Below, piece by piece: positions 1 through 5,748 of a DNA stretch of 7,393 nucleotides (its first letter is position 1; every line of letters starts with the position of its first letter). The position numbers and the translations under genes were made by a program. This DNA comes from Thalassospiraceae bacterium (GTDB lineage Bacteria > Pseudomonadota > Alphaproteobacteria > Rhodospirillales > Magnetovibrionaceae). The stretch spans positions 1 to 7,393 of the forward strand of contig DAOVVL010000086.1 in assembly GCA_030637205.1 (NCBI GenBank), written 5' to 3'. Under the pieces are notes generated by a model. It did no database searches. It worked only from the letters and a program-made list of their open reading frames with translations, and was not told the DNA's origin.

Positions 1-509
1 ATAATTTTTGCGTGTTCGTTGGCGGGGAAAGTTACCGGGCTGACCTCGATCGGCTTCGCTCTGGTAATCTCTCGAACGGGGTATCCCCACTCGGTCATTT
101 CTTCAAGGTCACGATACAGCACGTCAACCAGGCCAACGCTCAAACTGTCCACAATCCCCTTGTTGACCAACTCGACCATGTCATCGCCAGCGCGGGTGTT
201 GGCAATCTCTCCTTCCGCCCACAACCCCTTGTCGTCAACCTTGAATGCCGTCCACAGGCCAATGGGAATGGTGTCGTTGTGCTGACTCAGCATCACAACT
301 TTGGCGTTGCCCTTGTTGAATTCTTCGACAAAAGCATCGTAGGATTTTGAATTAAAAATATCCCCATAATCATCGTACTCTTCGGGGCTTTCAAACGTCG
401 AAGCGTAGCCCGCCAAAAACCTGCCCCCGCCTTCGGTGGTCTTGATTTCAAGCTTGGTATGGCGCGCTCGTTTGATCATGTTTCGACTGTCATAAAATTT
501 TGGTTTCAT
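1..509 (-). CDS. Prohead (capsid maturation) protease, S78/HK97 gp4-like, 3' end cut by window
   Basis: The frame runs open from ATG at 509 to the window edge, giving 169 codons with no stop, so the C-terminus is missing. I translated it by hand. It fits the caudovirus prohead protease family (peptidase S78), which digests the scaffold and capsid delta domain inside the immature head. Family marks seen: a beta-rich start with GYASTF (34-39); VVMLSQHND (71-79) with the likely catalytic His77; IPIG (81-84); DSLSVG (121-126) with the likely nucleophile Ser124; and IEVSPVTFPAN (154-164), the usual E-V-S-x-V-T-x-P-A-N block ending the domain. The start overlaps the MuF stop as ATGA (506-509), and AGGA at 517-520 lies 7 bases upstream, so the start is well supported. 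The family often continues into a scaffold-like tail or is followed by the major capsid gene, both outside the window. Family is confident; the exact catalytic residues are inferred. Confidence 0.9.
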   Translation of the reverse strand, partial: MKPKFYDSRNMIKRARHTKLEIKTTEGGGRFLAGYASTFESPEEYDDYGDIFNSKSYDAFVEEFNKGNAKVVMLSQHNDTIPIGLWTAFKVDDKGLWAEGEIANTRAGDDMVELVNKGIVDSLSVGLVDVLYRDLEEMTEWGYPVREITRAKPIEVSPVTFPANEHAKI

Positions 510-1348
510 GTTGCTGTCCTGTAAAGCACCACACAACGGCAGTTGGGGTGCCCTGGGGGATGGGGCCCACTGAAACCCCCGCTTGAAAAATCCTCATTCA
601 GGTTCGCCCGTTGTTTGTTCAAGGGTTTGCAAATTTTGCAGTCAACCCCCGCGGGCTGTGTTCGCCACTCCTTGACCAGGTCGCCATCAAAGGCCCCTTC
701 TTTAACGCCATCTTCAATAGCAAGTTGCGCACCAGCATTGTAAGCGCTGGCTAATTCAGTTCGTGCCACCACCTTGGCGCGATTTTTCAACATGCCGTTC
801 GTCAACTTGGTCAAGCGCTTTTCAATTTGGCCGGGGGTTGCCCCGGCTTCGAGCAGCGCGCCGCGCACGGTGTTGACCCGTTCAGCCATCTTGGGCGTCA
901 GGCCCAAGGCAGGGCGTAACACCTGGGCAAGCTGGCGCTGGCTGTATGGGTCGATGGCGATATGGTGGTTCAGGATGGTACTGACGGCCCTGCGCTGGTT
1001 GTCCGTGAGCGCCACCAGCAACGACGCGCCGCGGCGCTCGACAGCAGCAGCCACGCGCGCGGTTGACAGTGGTTCGACCAAGGCCACCGCATCAGCACCC
1101 GCGGCGATTGCCTGGCCCACCACAGGCCCCATCTTGTCGTTGACATAGGTGGTGTATTGGTCAAGCCAATCGTCCAGCTGGCTTGCTGGTATGGTGCCCG
1201 TTGCCCACATCTCCTGAATGGCAGACGCGGGCAGGTTGTCTGCCATACCCTTCCAGGCGCTGCGTGTGGCAGTGATAAGCCCGGGTTCCTTTTCGTTTAG
1301 GAACCGGACAATGCGGTCGAGCATGTTGACGGGGGTTATGAGTGCCAT
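506..1348 (-). CDS. MuF-like minor head protein
   Basis: This 280-residue protein belongs to the phage Mu gpF/SPP1 gp7 family of minor head proteins. These sit near the portal inside the capsid and act in head assembly or DNA injection. The N-terminal ~180 residues look helical and are not diagnostic. The MuF domain is C-terminal: NRAKVVARTELASAYNAG (189-206), then WRT at 228-230, the pair C237-x-x-C240, and a closing GPHPPGHPNCRC (261-272) with H263, H267, C270 and C272, the family's usual Cys/His signature. The ATG at 1348 overlaps the end of the upstream membrane-protein gene by 13 bases and has a GGGGG stretch (1353-1357) as a short-spaced ribosome-binding site. The stop overlaps the protease ATG, implying coupling. 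Placement between portal and protease is normal for this family. An in-frame Met at residue 9 is a less likely start. Confidence 0.9.
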   Translation of the reverse strand: MALITPVNMLDRIVRFLNEKEPGLITATRSAWKGMADNLPASAIQEMWATGTIPASQLDDWLDQYTTYVNDKMGPVVGQAIAAGADAVALVEPLSTARVAAAVERRGASLLVALTDNQRRAVSTILNHHIAIDPYSQRQLAQVLRPALGLTPKMAERVNTVRGALLEAGATPGQIEKRLTKLTNGMLKNRAKVVARTELASAYNAGAQLAIEDGVKEGAFDGDLVKEWRTQPAGVDCKICKPLNKQRANLNEDFSSGGFSGPHPPGHPNCRCVVLYRTAT

Positions 1349-1524
1349 GAATCCCCCGGGTGTTCAAATATATATTTAAGTGACCAGGCGAGCGACCACA
1401 ACACAACCACCAAAAACACCGACCCCAAAATAAAAAGCCATGATGACCTTGACACGTCCTCGGTGGCATATGCCAGAAACAACCACAGGCCCCCGTTGAT
1501 TAATGGCCTTGTTAATTTTTTCAT
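1336..1524 (-). CDS. Small membrane protein of unknown function (second of a pair)
   Basis: This 62-residue protein resembles no family I recognise. It starts MKKLTRPL, a positively charged end expected to stay in the cytoplasm. Two hydrophobic stretches follow: a weak one at about 10-20 (GGLWLFLAYA) and a strong one at about 28-51 (SWLFILGSVFLVVVLWSLAW). A polar tail, KYIFEHPGDSWHS, ends it. The ATG at 1524 overlaps the preceding stop as ATGA, and AAGGA (about 1531-1535) is well spaced upstream, so expression is likely despite the size. It overlaps the start of the MuF gene. With its neighbour it may be a membrane-acting phage protein such as a holin-like or exclusion factor, but the position inside the head operon gives no direct clue. 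Function is a guess. Confidence 0.7.
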   Translation of the reverse strand: MKKLTRPLINGGLWLFLAYATEDVSRSSWLFILGSVFLVVVLWSLAWSLKYIFEHPGDSWHS

Positions 1525-1700
1525 ACGTCATCCTTGGTAACAAACAGGTAGCCCCCGCCAAATGTCAACACTGCCATTGGCACACCAAACGCCCAAGCGG
1601 CCTGGGCTTCGGGGCTGGCCTTTGATATTGCCACCAAACCCAACACCACCAACCACAACACCGCTGCCCACACCACCACCTTCAGCCATGTTCTGTTCAT
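1521..1700 (-). CDS. Small membrane protein of unknown function (first of a pair)
   Basis: This 59-residue protein is almost entirely hydrophobic. Lys7 lies near the start of the first predicted membrane span (about 6-25, KVVVWAAVLWLVVLGLVAIS). A short polar turn (KASPEAQ) follows, then a second span (about 36-54, AWAFGVPMAVLTFGGGYLF), and a charged tail KDDV. I chose ATG at 1700, which overlaps the portal stop by one base and lies 6 bases after a GGAGGA site (1707-1712). A GTG one codon earlier (1703) is possible but too close to that site. The stop overlaps the next gene as ATGA. I recognise no family. Two spans with a short loop resemble the topology of small holins, but that topology is too common to carry a function. 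Confidence 0.7.
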   Translation of the reverse strand: MNRTWLKVVVWAAVLWLVVLGLVAISKASPEAQAAWAFGVPMAVLTFGGGYLFVTKDDV

Positions 1701-3016
1701 CACATGTCCTCCAAACTGTCAGGGTCGGCAAAGTCCGCGACGTTGACCAGGGTCGCCGAGACGAGCCCCACGTCCCACCCTTCCCACCCGGGCAACCCCA
1801 GGTTAAGGCGCTCGTCTACAATCGACCACGGGGCGCCCTGCTTGACCATGTCAAGGGCAACCTTCATCCGTTCGGCGAACAGGGGCAGCAGCGCGTCTAC
1901 ATCGGCGACGTCAAAGATCAGGCGCCAGTCAGGGCCAAACTCGGGGGCCAGCTGCGTGTTGTAAATATCCTGGATCAGCTTCAACGTGGGCAACACGGCG
2001 GACTTCCAATACCACAACTCACTAGTGCTAAAATTACTGTAGGTGGCACGGTCAAGGATGCCGACCAGGATTGGGGGCGTCCACATCGCCGCGCAAATAT
2101 TTTCCCGGTTGAGCAGTCGCAGGTTTTTGAAGTCCGCCTCGATCATGTTTTGGGCCATGCCCTTCCAATCCACATCTTGTCCCAACATCATGGGCAGGTG
2201 CGCGTTGGCTGACCCCACATAGGTTTCATATAATTTCTTTTTTGTTTCGTCCCACTTGTCATCGTACATGTAATCGGAAATTTTAAAGATCCCGTCAGGG
2301 ACAGCCCGATTTTCAAAGCTGAGCTTTTGCCAGTTGGCTGCCTCGACGTCGGTGTCAACATCTTTCATGGCTGCGACCAGCGGCGCCAACCCGTGATAGG
2401 GGCAGCTTGGGTCAACAAACATGGGCTGCATTATTTCGGTGGCAGGTACTCTGGTCTTGTCAGTCCTGTTCTCGTAACCCACGATCAGGTTGCTATGGGG
2501 GCCCCCCACAACCGGGGCTAATCGATCCGGGGGCAACACCCACAGGTGATGGGGCAGACCAGCGCCTTCGACCAACTTTGACTTGCCCGCCTTGGCTGAC
2601 CTGATTTTTGAAATGTACGCCTCGCCCGCCAACATCAATGAATAGGTCACTTCCTGGTGCAAGCGGTTCGTTGTCCATTGGGGATTGGGTCGGGATATCA
2701 AACGCTGTAGTTGGCTGATTGGCTGATGCTGCCACACGCCACCAACCAACTGTTCAGCGCGCCAGGGCACTGCAGCCAACGTCATGGCCATCAAGGTGGC
2801 GCAGCGGTAAACCCACACGCTCGCCTTCAAGCCCTTGTCAACGGCGGTGACACGGTTGTACGTGCTGAACTTCGCCTTGCCCCCTTCGTTGCGCCCGAGC
2901 ACGTGTTGTGGCGCCCACGCCTTGACCCAACGAGGCGAAGCCCCCGGGGCTGCCCGGGTCAAGGCTGTGCTGGGTTGGGGATTGCGTTTGAATAATTTGG
3001 TTAGCCAGTTCATCAT
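1700..3016 (-). CDS. Portal protein, HK97 family
   Basis: This 438-residue protein matches the HK97-type portal family in length and layout. It would form the dodecameric ring at one capsid vertex through which the terminase pumps DNA and to which the tail attaches. Visible marks: a basic N-terminus MMNWLTKLFKR; the early core VWVYRCATLMAMTLAAVPW (67-85); GEAYI (131-135); a FENRAVPDGIFK block (235-246); the helix-rich stem with NICAAMWTPPILVGI (306-320) and ATYSNF (324-329); and near the end ERMKVALDMVKQGAPWSIVDE followed by LNLGLPG (382-410), the usual motif of this family. The start is ATG at 3016 or the adjacent ATG at 3013; a GGATGGAT stretch lies upstream. The upstream 61-residue gene ends 3 bases before. 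The last codons overlap the small membrane-protein gene. The frame looks intact with no truncation. Confidence 0.95.
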   Translation of the reverse strand: MMNWLTKLFKRNPQPSTALTRAAPGASPRWVKAWAPQHVLGRNEGGKAKFSTYNRVTAVDKGLKASVWVYRCATLMAMTLAAVPWRAEQLVGGVWQHQPISQLQRLISRPNPQWTTNRLHQEVTYSLMLAGEAYISKIRSAKAGKSKLVEGAGLPHHLWVLPPDRLAPVVGGPHSNLIVGYENRTDKTRVPATEIMQPMFVDPSCPYHGLAPLVAAMKDVDTDVEAANWQKLSFENRAVPDGIFKISDYMYDDKWDETKKKLYETYVGSANAHLPMMLGQDVDWKGMAQNMIEADFKNLRLLNRENICAAMWTPPILVGILDRATYSNFSTSELWYWKSAVLPTLKLIQDIYNTQLAPEFGPDWRLIFDVADVDALLPLFAERMKVALDMVKQGAPWSIVDERLNLGLPGWEGWDVGLVSATLVNVADFADPDSLEDM

Positions 3017-3019
3017 GAT

Positions 3020-3205
3020 TTAATCCATCCGGTCAAGGGCAGCGTGGGCCCTGTTGCGTTCCTTGTTCGTTAAATTTTCCCACATCGAATACATGGCATC
3101 CCGAACCTTGCCCGCATATTCGGTGTCACCCTGGCCCGCATCACACAGCGTGGTAAACTGTAAATAATATTTTATGTATTTACTAATCGCCGTTTGTCGT
3201 TTCAT
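3020..3205 (-). CDS. Small hypothetical protein between large terminase and portal
   Basis: This 61-residue protein starts MKRQTAISKYIKYYLQF and is predicted helical, charged and soluble, with no signal or membrane segment. Its shape, a basic N-terminal helix then a DAMYSMWENLTNKERNRAHAALD helix, resembles the short phage proteins that carry a W-x-x-L-(T/S)-x-x-E-R pattern, whose role is unknown to me. I chose the ATG at 3205 because it overlaps the large terminase stop as ATGA. A GTG three codons earlier (3214) is an alternative, and neither has a strong ribosome-binding site. The stop lies 3 bases before the portal ATG. Tight packing on both sides and an ordinary residue composition argue that it is real. 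Function unknown. Confidence 0.7.
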   Translation of the reverse strand: MKRQTAISKYIKYYLQFTTLCDAGQGDTEYAGKVRDAMYSMWENLTNKERNRAHAALDRMD

Positions 3206-4635
3206 CCTATGCACCCGAACTGAACGCCCCCGGGCTTGCCTAGAAAGCGCAGCCCTTGGGATGTGGTGTCGACTTGATCATCATCAGGGCCGTTGGGGAA
3301 GGCTGCGCACTCGCGCTTGAACACGGGCAGCCACGGCGCGCCTTTGGGCAGGAACACGCGCGCCGCTTCCATGAACGGCGCCGCGGCCCTTGCCCTTGCA
3401 ACCTTTGAACCGTCGGGCCTGACTGGCACTATCTTGTGTCCGAGTTCCGCCTTGAGCGCATCCATGACGGCGGGGCCATTGGCTGCATCCTCGATCAGTA
3501 TTTTTTTGGTACGTGGCCACTTCTTATTCATTCGTTGAATTTGCGCCTTGGTTTCAACGAAGCCCCACCGCCCCCGCACCTGGTCAAGCAAATAAAAATT
3601 ACCCTTGAAATCTTCGCCCCACACCTGTCCAACCACGTAAGATTTGCCTGTCTTCTTAAAGGATAAATCCCACGACTGAACGATGCGCCTGAATCGTTCG
3701 GGGCGCTGCACGGTGTCCGCCGCGGTATCTGTGGGATCAATGGTCCAGTATCGCCACCACTTGTCAAGCCACACGCTGCCCCCTTCGGTGATTGGATTTT
3801 GTTGGTACAGCGCCTCGAACATCGCCGTCCCTAGCACTTCCCTGCGACGTTCGAGCCAATCCAAGGGGAAGCGTTCGGGGTGCAGCGCCTCGCCCGCCTT
3901 GCGCCAAGCCTCGTCGGTCTTAGCTATGGCGCTGTAGCTGACCACCTGCCAGCCTTCAACAGCATGGTGCTGTAGCACGCGCCCAACAATATCGTCAGCG
4001 TGCCACCGGGTCAGAATAATTATCACCCCACTGGACTTGTACAGCCGGGTGTACGCGCTGGACTTGTACCAGTTCCATGTTGCTTCCCGAATCAGGGGGC
4101 TGTGCGCTTCCTCATAATTTTTTATGAGGTCGTCCAGGATCAAGATGTTGGCGCCCTTGCTCACGATCGGGCCGCCGCGGCCAGCTGCCACCACGCTGCC
4201 ACCCGTGGTCAACTTCCAGTCCTTTTTGGCGCGTGTGTCGTGGGTGACTGCCATGCCAGGAAACACCGCGCGGGTGTGGTGTTGGTTCGCCAACTGACGA
4301 GCAGCCGCGCTCCTGTCCTGGGCGGGGCTCAATCCATAACTTGCAATAATTATCTCATCGGTTGGGCAGTTGCCAAGGTGCCACACCGGAAAGTGTTCGC
4401 TGACCAGGTACGATTTCCCGTGTCGTGGGGGCGCCTCGATGATGAGGCGGGGGCTACCCCCCATAATGATGGCGTGGCTGAATCGCTCAAGCTCGGCGCA
4501 CAGGTGGTGGTGGTAGCGTCCGGCGATGAAGCGCGGCGACACCGCTTGAACATACGGCAACAAGCGCTCGCGCTGCGTGGCCAGGGCAAAATCATGAGGC
4601 TCAAACAAACAGGCCGTGTCAATCAGATCAAACAC
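3202..4635 (-). CDS. terL: Terminase large subunit (DNA-packaging ATPase and nuclease)
   Basis: This 477-residue protein is the packaging motor that docks on the portal, pumps DNA with ATP and cuts the concatemer. The N-terminal ATPase shows Walker A PPRHGKS (69-75, Lys74), Walker B ILILDD (164-169) and a coupling motif LTRW (208-211). The C-terminal RNase H-fold nuclease shows SWD (Asp323), IEDAANG (Asp383) and DDDQVD (451-456), the expected acidic triad. Length and order match the Terminase_6/RNase H-like families. The start is a GTG at 4635. The frame stays open to 4716 but has no ATG there, and an AAGG stretch precedes the GTG at fair spacing. A start upstream at a rarer codon cannot be excluded. 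It is separated from the small subunit by 117 bases and overlaps the next gene as ATGA. No key residue is missing. Confidence 0.96.
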   Translation of the reverse strand: MFDLIDTACLFEPHDFALATQRERLLPYVQAVSPRFIAGRYHHHLCAELERFSHAIIMGGSPRLIIEAPPRHGKSYLVSEHFPVWHLGNCPTDEIIIASYGLSPAQDRSAAARQLANQHHTRAVFPGMAVTHDTRAKKDWKLTTGGSVVAAGRGGPIVSKGANILILDDLIKNYEEAHSPLIREATWNWYKSSAYTRLYKSSGVIIILTRWHADDIVGRVLQHHAVEGWQVVSYSAIAKTDEAWRKAGEALHPERFPLDWLERRREVLGTAMFEALYQQNPITEGGSVWLDKWWRYWTIDPTDTAADTVQRPERFRRIVQSWDLSFKKTGKSYVVGQVWGEDFKGNFYLLDQVRGRWGFVETKAQIQRMNKKWPRTKKILIEDAANGPAVMDALKAELGHKIVPVRPDGSKVARARAAAPFMEAARVFLPKGAPWLPVFKRECAAFPNGPDDDQVDTTSQGLRFLGKPGGVQFGCIG

Positions 4636-4752
4636 TTCGTTGCCCTTGTCGTTGCCCAGGCTGTCCCGTGCTGGCGTGCGGTCATTGGGGTGTGGGGGCG
4701 CATGGGTTGGGGTGTCCTATGTCCTTGGTGGGGGCAAGGCGGCTGCCCTGTG
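4636..4752. other. Non-coding G-rich gap between terS and terL with G-quadruplex pattern
   Basis: This 117-base gap is the only sizeable space inside the otherwise tight packaging operon. On the plus strand (template for the operon), 4687-4712 holds four G runs of 4, 5, 3 and 4 bases with loops of 3, 5 and 2, which fits the standard quadruplex pattern. A further GGGGG run lies near 4729-4733. An 8-base direct repeat, CGTTGCCC, occurs at 4638-4645 and 4650-4657. The terL frame is open back to 4716 but has no ATG. A 26-codon reading frame from an ATG inside the gap runs into terL in another frame and looks like chance. I see no hairpin with a T-tract. Confidence 0.5.
4687..4712 (+). other. Putative G-quadruplex motif
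   Basis: Four guanine runs (4687-4690, 4694-4698, 4704-4706, 4709-4712) separated by TGT, CGCAT and TT match the G3+N1-7 pattern. They are on the strand opposite the operon's coding strand, so a fold would form in the template DNA and not in the mRNA. The sequence is in the terS-terL gap, where no codon constraint explains it. General G-richness of the plus strand in this stretch is an alternative explanation. Confidence 0.45.
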
Positions 4753-5343
4753 TCAATGCAGGGTTGGTGTGTTGGGGTCATATGGGCCCGGGGGGGCTGG
4801 GTCAGCCACTGCGGTTTGCATAATTTCGGTGAGTTCGGCCAGTTGGGCGCGCTGGTCTGGGGTCAGGGCTGCCAACATCTTGGCCTTGGTTTCAGCATCA
4901 ACTAGCAACGTGGCTTCAGCCAGTGCTTCGGGGGGCGCATAACCACCCATGTCAATAATTTTTTCAGCTGCTCGAATGCGAGGCGCTGAATTTACCTGGG
5001 GGTTGTTCATGATGCTGACCAGAACATCAACCGCGGCCTTGGTGTGCTGGGTCACTTGCTTGAAAATTTCAACTCGCTGACATTGCCGATCCTGAAAGGC
5101 TTGCTTCAGCCCGTTTGACACCTGGGTCACACGCCAGCGGTCAAACGCCCGTGCTCGCCGTCGCCAACGATACGCCTGCTCAAGGCCCTGCATTCGACCA
5201 AAATCGACCCTGACCCCGTTGGCTGCAGCCTCGACGGCTGTACCGTGAACCGTGCGCCCTTGCCCCATCTCACGATAAATTTCAAACAGGTTAAAATCAG
5301 CATCTGCTTCATTCGCCAGCTGCAGCCATTCCAAACCATCCAT
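4753..5343 (-). CDS. terS: Terminase small subunit (DNA-recognition component)
   Basis: This 196-residue protein fits a family of small terminases found just before the large subunit. Small subunits bind the packaging site and load the motor on DNA. The diagnostic part is at the N-terminus: FNLFEIYREMGQGRTVHGTA (17-36) and AYRWRRRARAFDRW (57-70), close to the usual F-x-x-Y-R-d-m-G-x-x-R-S and W-x-x-R-a-x-A-y-D pattern of a helix-turn-helix head. A long helical middle follows (75-135), then an acidic and Pro-rich tail (DPAPPGPYDPNTPTLH). The frame is open upstream to a GTG at 5604, but I prefer ATG 5343: GGGGA (5350-5354) lies 6 bases ahead, and homologues begin close to this domain. The upstream GTG also lies within a large inverted repeat. 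An N-terminal extension from GTG or ATG codons between 5466 and 5520 cannot be ruled out. Family assignment is by motif resemblance only. Confidence 0.82.
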   Translation of the reverse strand: MDGLEWLQLANEADADFNLFEIYREMGQGRTVHGTAVEAAANGVRVDFGRMQGLEQAYRWRRRARAFDRWRVTQVSNGLKQAFQDRQCQRVEIFKQVTQHTKAAVDVLVSIMNNPQVNSAPRIRAAEKIIDMGGYAPPEALAEATLLVDAETKAKMLAALTPDQRAQLAELTEIMQTAVADPAPPGPYDPNTPTLH

Positions 5344-5524
5344 GCTCAATCCCCACAGGTGGGCCCCCTGGATCGTTGGGGGCAGTGTCGTTGTGGACAC
5401 AAGCAAAAATCTTGCCCCCGCGCTGCGGCCTGGGTCAGCACCTGCGTGGGGCGCAACCTGGATCATGGTATGGTTCAAGTTGACCCGACCCCCAACAATA
5501 ACAAAACCCACGTGGTTGCTGGGG
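5344..5524 (-). other. GC-rich leader ahead of terS, no gene called
   Basis: These 181 bases have the GC-rich, codon-like composition of the genes and differ sharply from the AT-rich sequence above about 5525. The terS frame is open through here, so this could be an N-terminal extension of terS. The encoded residues have no recognisable domain and no good start signal. The other two frames break into stretches of at most about 40 codons. I therefore treat it as an untranslated leader, with low certainty. Confidence 0.35.
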
Positions 5525-5602
5525 CTGAACACAATTGAACAGGATTGAACAAAACGAACAGCTGTATGTGTATGATTTTTAACGGCGCTGAACAGTTTGA
5601 AC
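5525..5602. repeat. Direct YTGAAC repeats, partly at 10-bp spacing
   Basis: CTGAAC at 5525, TTGAAC at 5535 and TTGAAC at 5545 are spaced exactly 10 bases, about one helical turn. A variant ACGAAC follows at 5554. Two more copies (CTGAAC 5588, TTGAAC 5597) lie inside the left arm of the large inverted repeat, 9 bases apart. Inverted copies (GTTCAR) lie at 5710, 5719 and 5762. Such phased short repeats suit a protein-binding array, like iterons or terminase sites. The protein is not identified. Confidence 0.6.
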
Positions 5603-5748
5603 ACAAATCGGGTGTAACAAACTCACACATAGGGTATTAATACATAGTATAGTTTATATAGTATAAAGTATATAAACATAAAACTCGTCTCTAGTTAGTA
5701 TGTATAGTTGTTCAAACTGTTCAGCGCCATTAAAAATCATACACATAC
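5564..5748. repeat. Large inverted repeat: 40-bp arms, 105-base AT-rich centre
   Basis: The left arm (5564-5603) and the reverse complement of the right arm (5709-5748) match at 39 of 40 positions. Both begin GTATGTGTATGATTTTTAA and end GAACAGTTTGAACA. The one difference (C at 5583, A at 5729) becomes a G-U pair in minus-strand RNA, so that transcript could pair along the whole stem. The centre (5604-5708) is very AT-rich and holds a 9-bp perfect hairpin, GTTTATATA (5652-5660) with TATATAAAC (5669-5677). An outer pair, AATTGAACA (5533-5541) and TGTTCAATT (5761-5769), extends the rough symmetry. I found no flanking target-site duplication and no coding capacity, so a transposon is unlikely. 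Candidate roles are a replication origin, a packaging site or control of the late operon. Confidence 0.85.

Noticed and set aside
12..350. 112-codon plus-strand open frame near the left end
   Set aside because: It is opposite the prohead protease, whose motifs are clear on the minus strand.
1562..2212. 216-codon plus-strand open frame opposite the portal gene
   Set aside because: Antisense shadow of the portal and the first small membrane gene; composition is typical of antisense translation, and it has no ribosome-binding context or family match.
4000..4905. 301-codon plus-strand open frame opposite terL and the end of terS
   Set aside because: It lies antisense to a clear large terminase, has no recognisable domain and crosses the terS-terL boundary. 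Long antisense frames are expected opposite GC-rich genes.
5346..5441. 31-codon frame from GTG 5441 with four Cys (CLC...C...C) ending 2 bases before terS ATG
   Set aside because: Too short, no ribosome-binding site checked as convincing, Cys spacing does not match a known zinc ribbon, and it overlaps the open terS frame.
5564..5748. Miniature transposon (MITE-like) reading of the inverted repeat
   Set aside because: Terminal inverted repeats around a short AT-rich core fit the shape, but flanks CAGCT and CGACA give no target-site duplication and no second copy is seen in the window.
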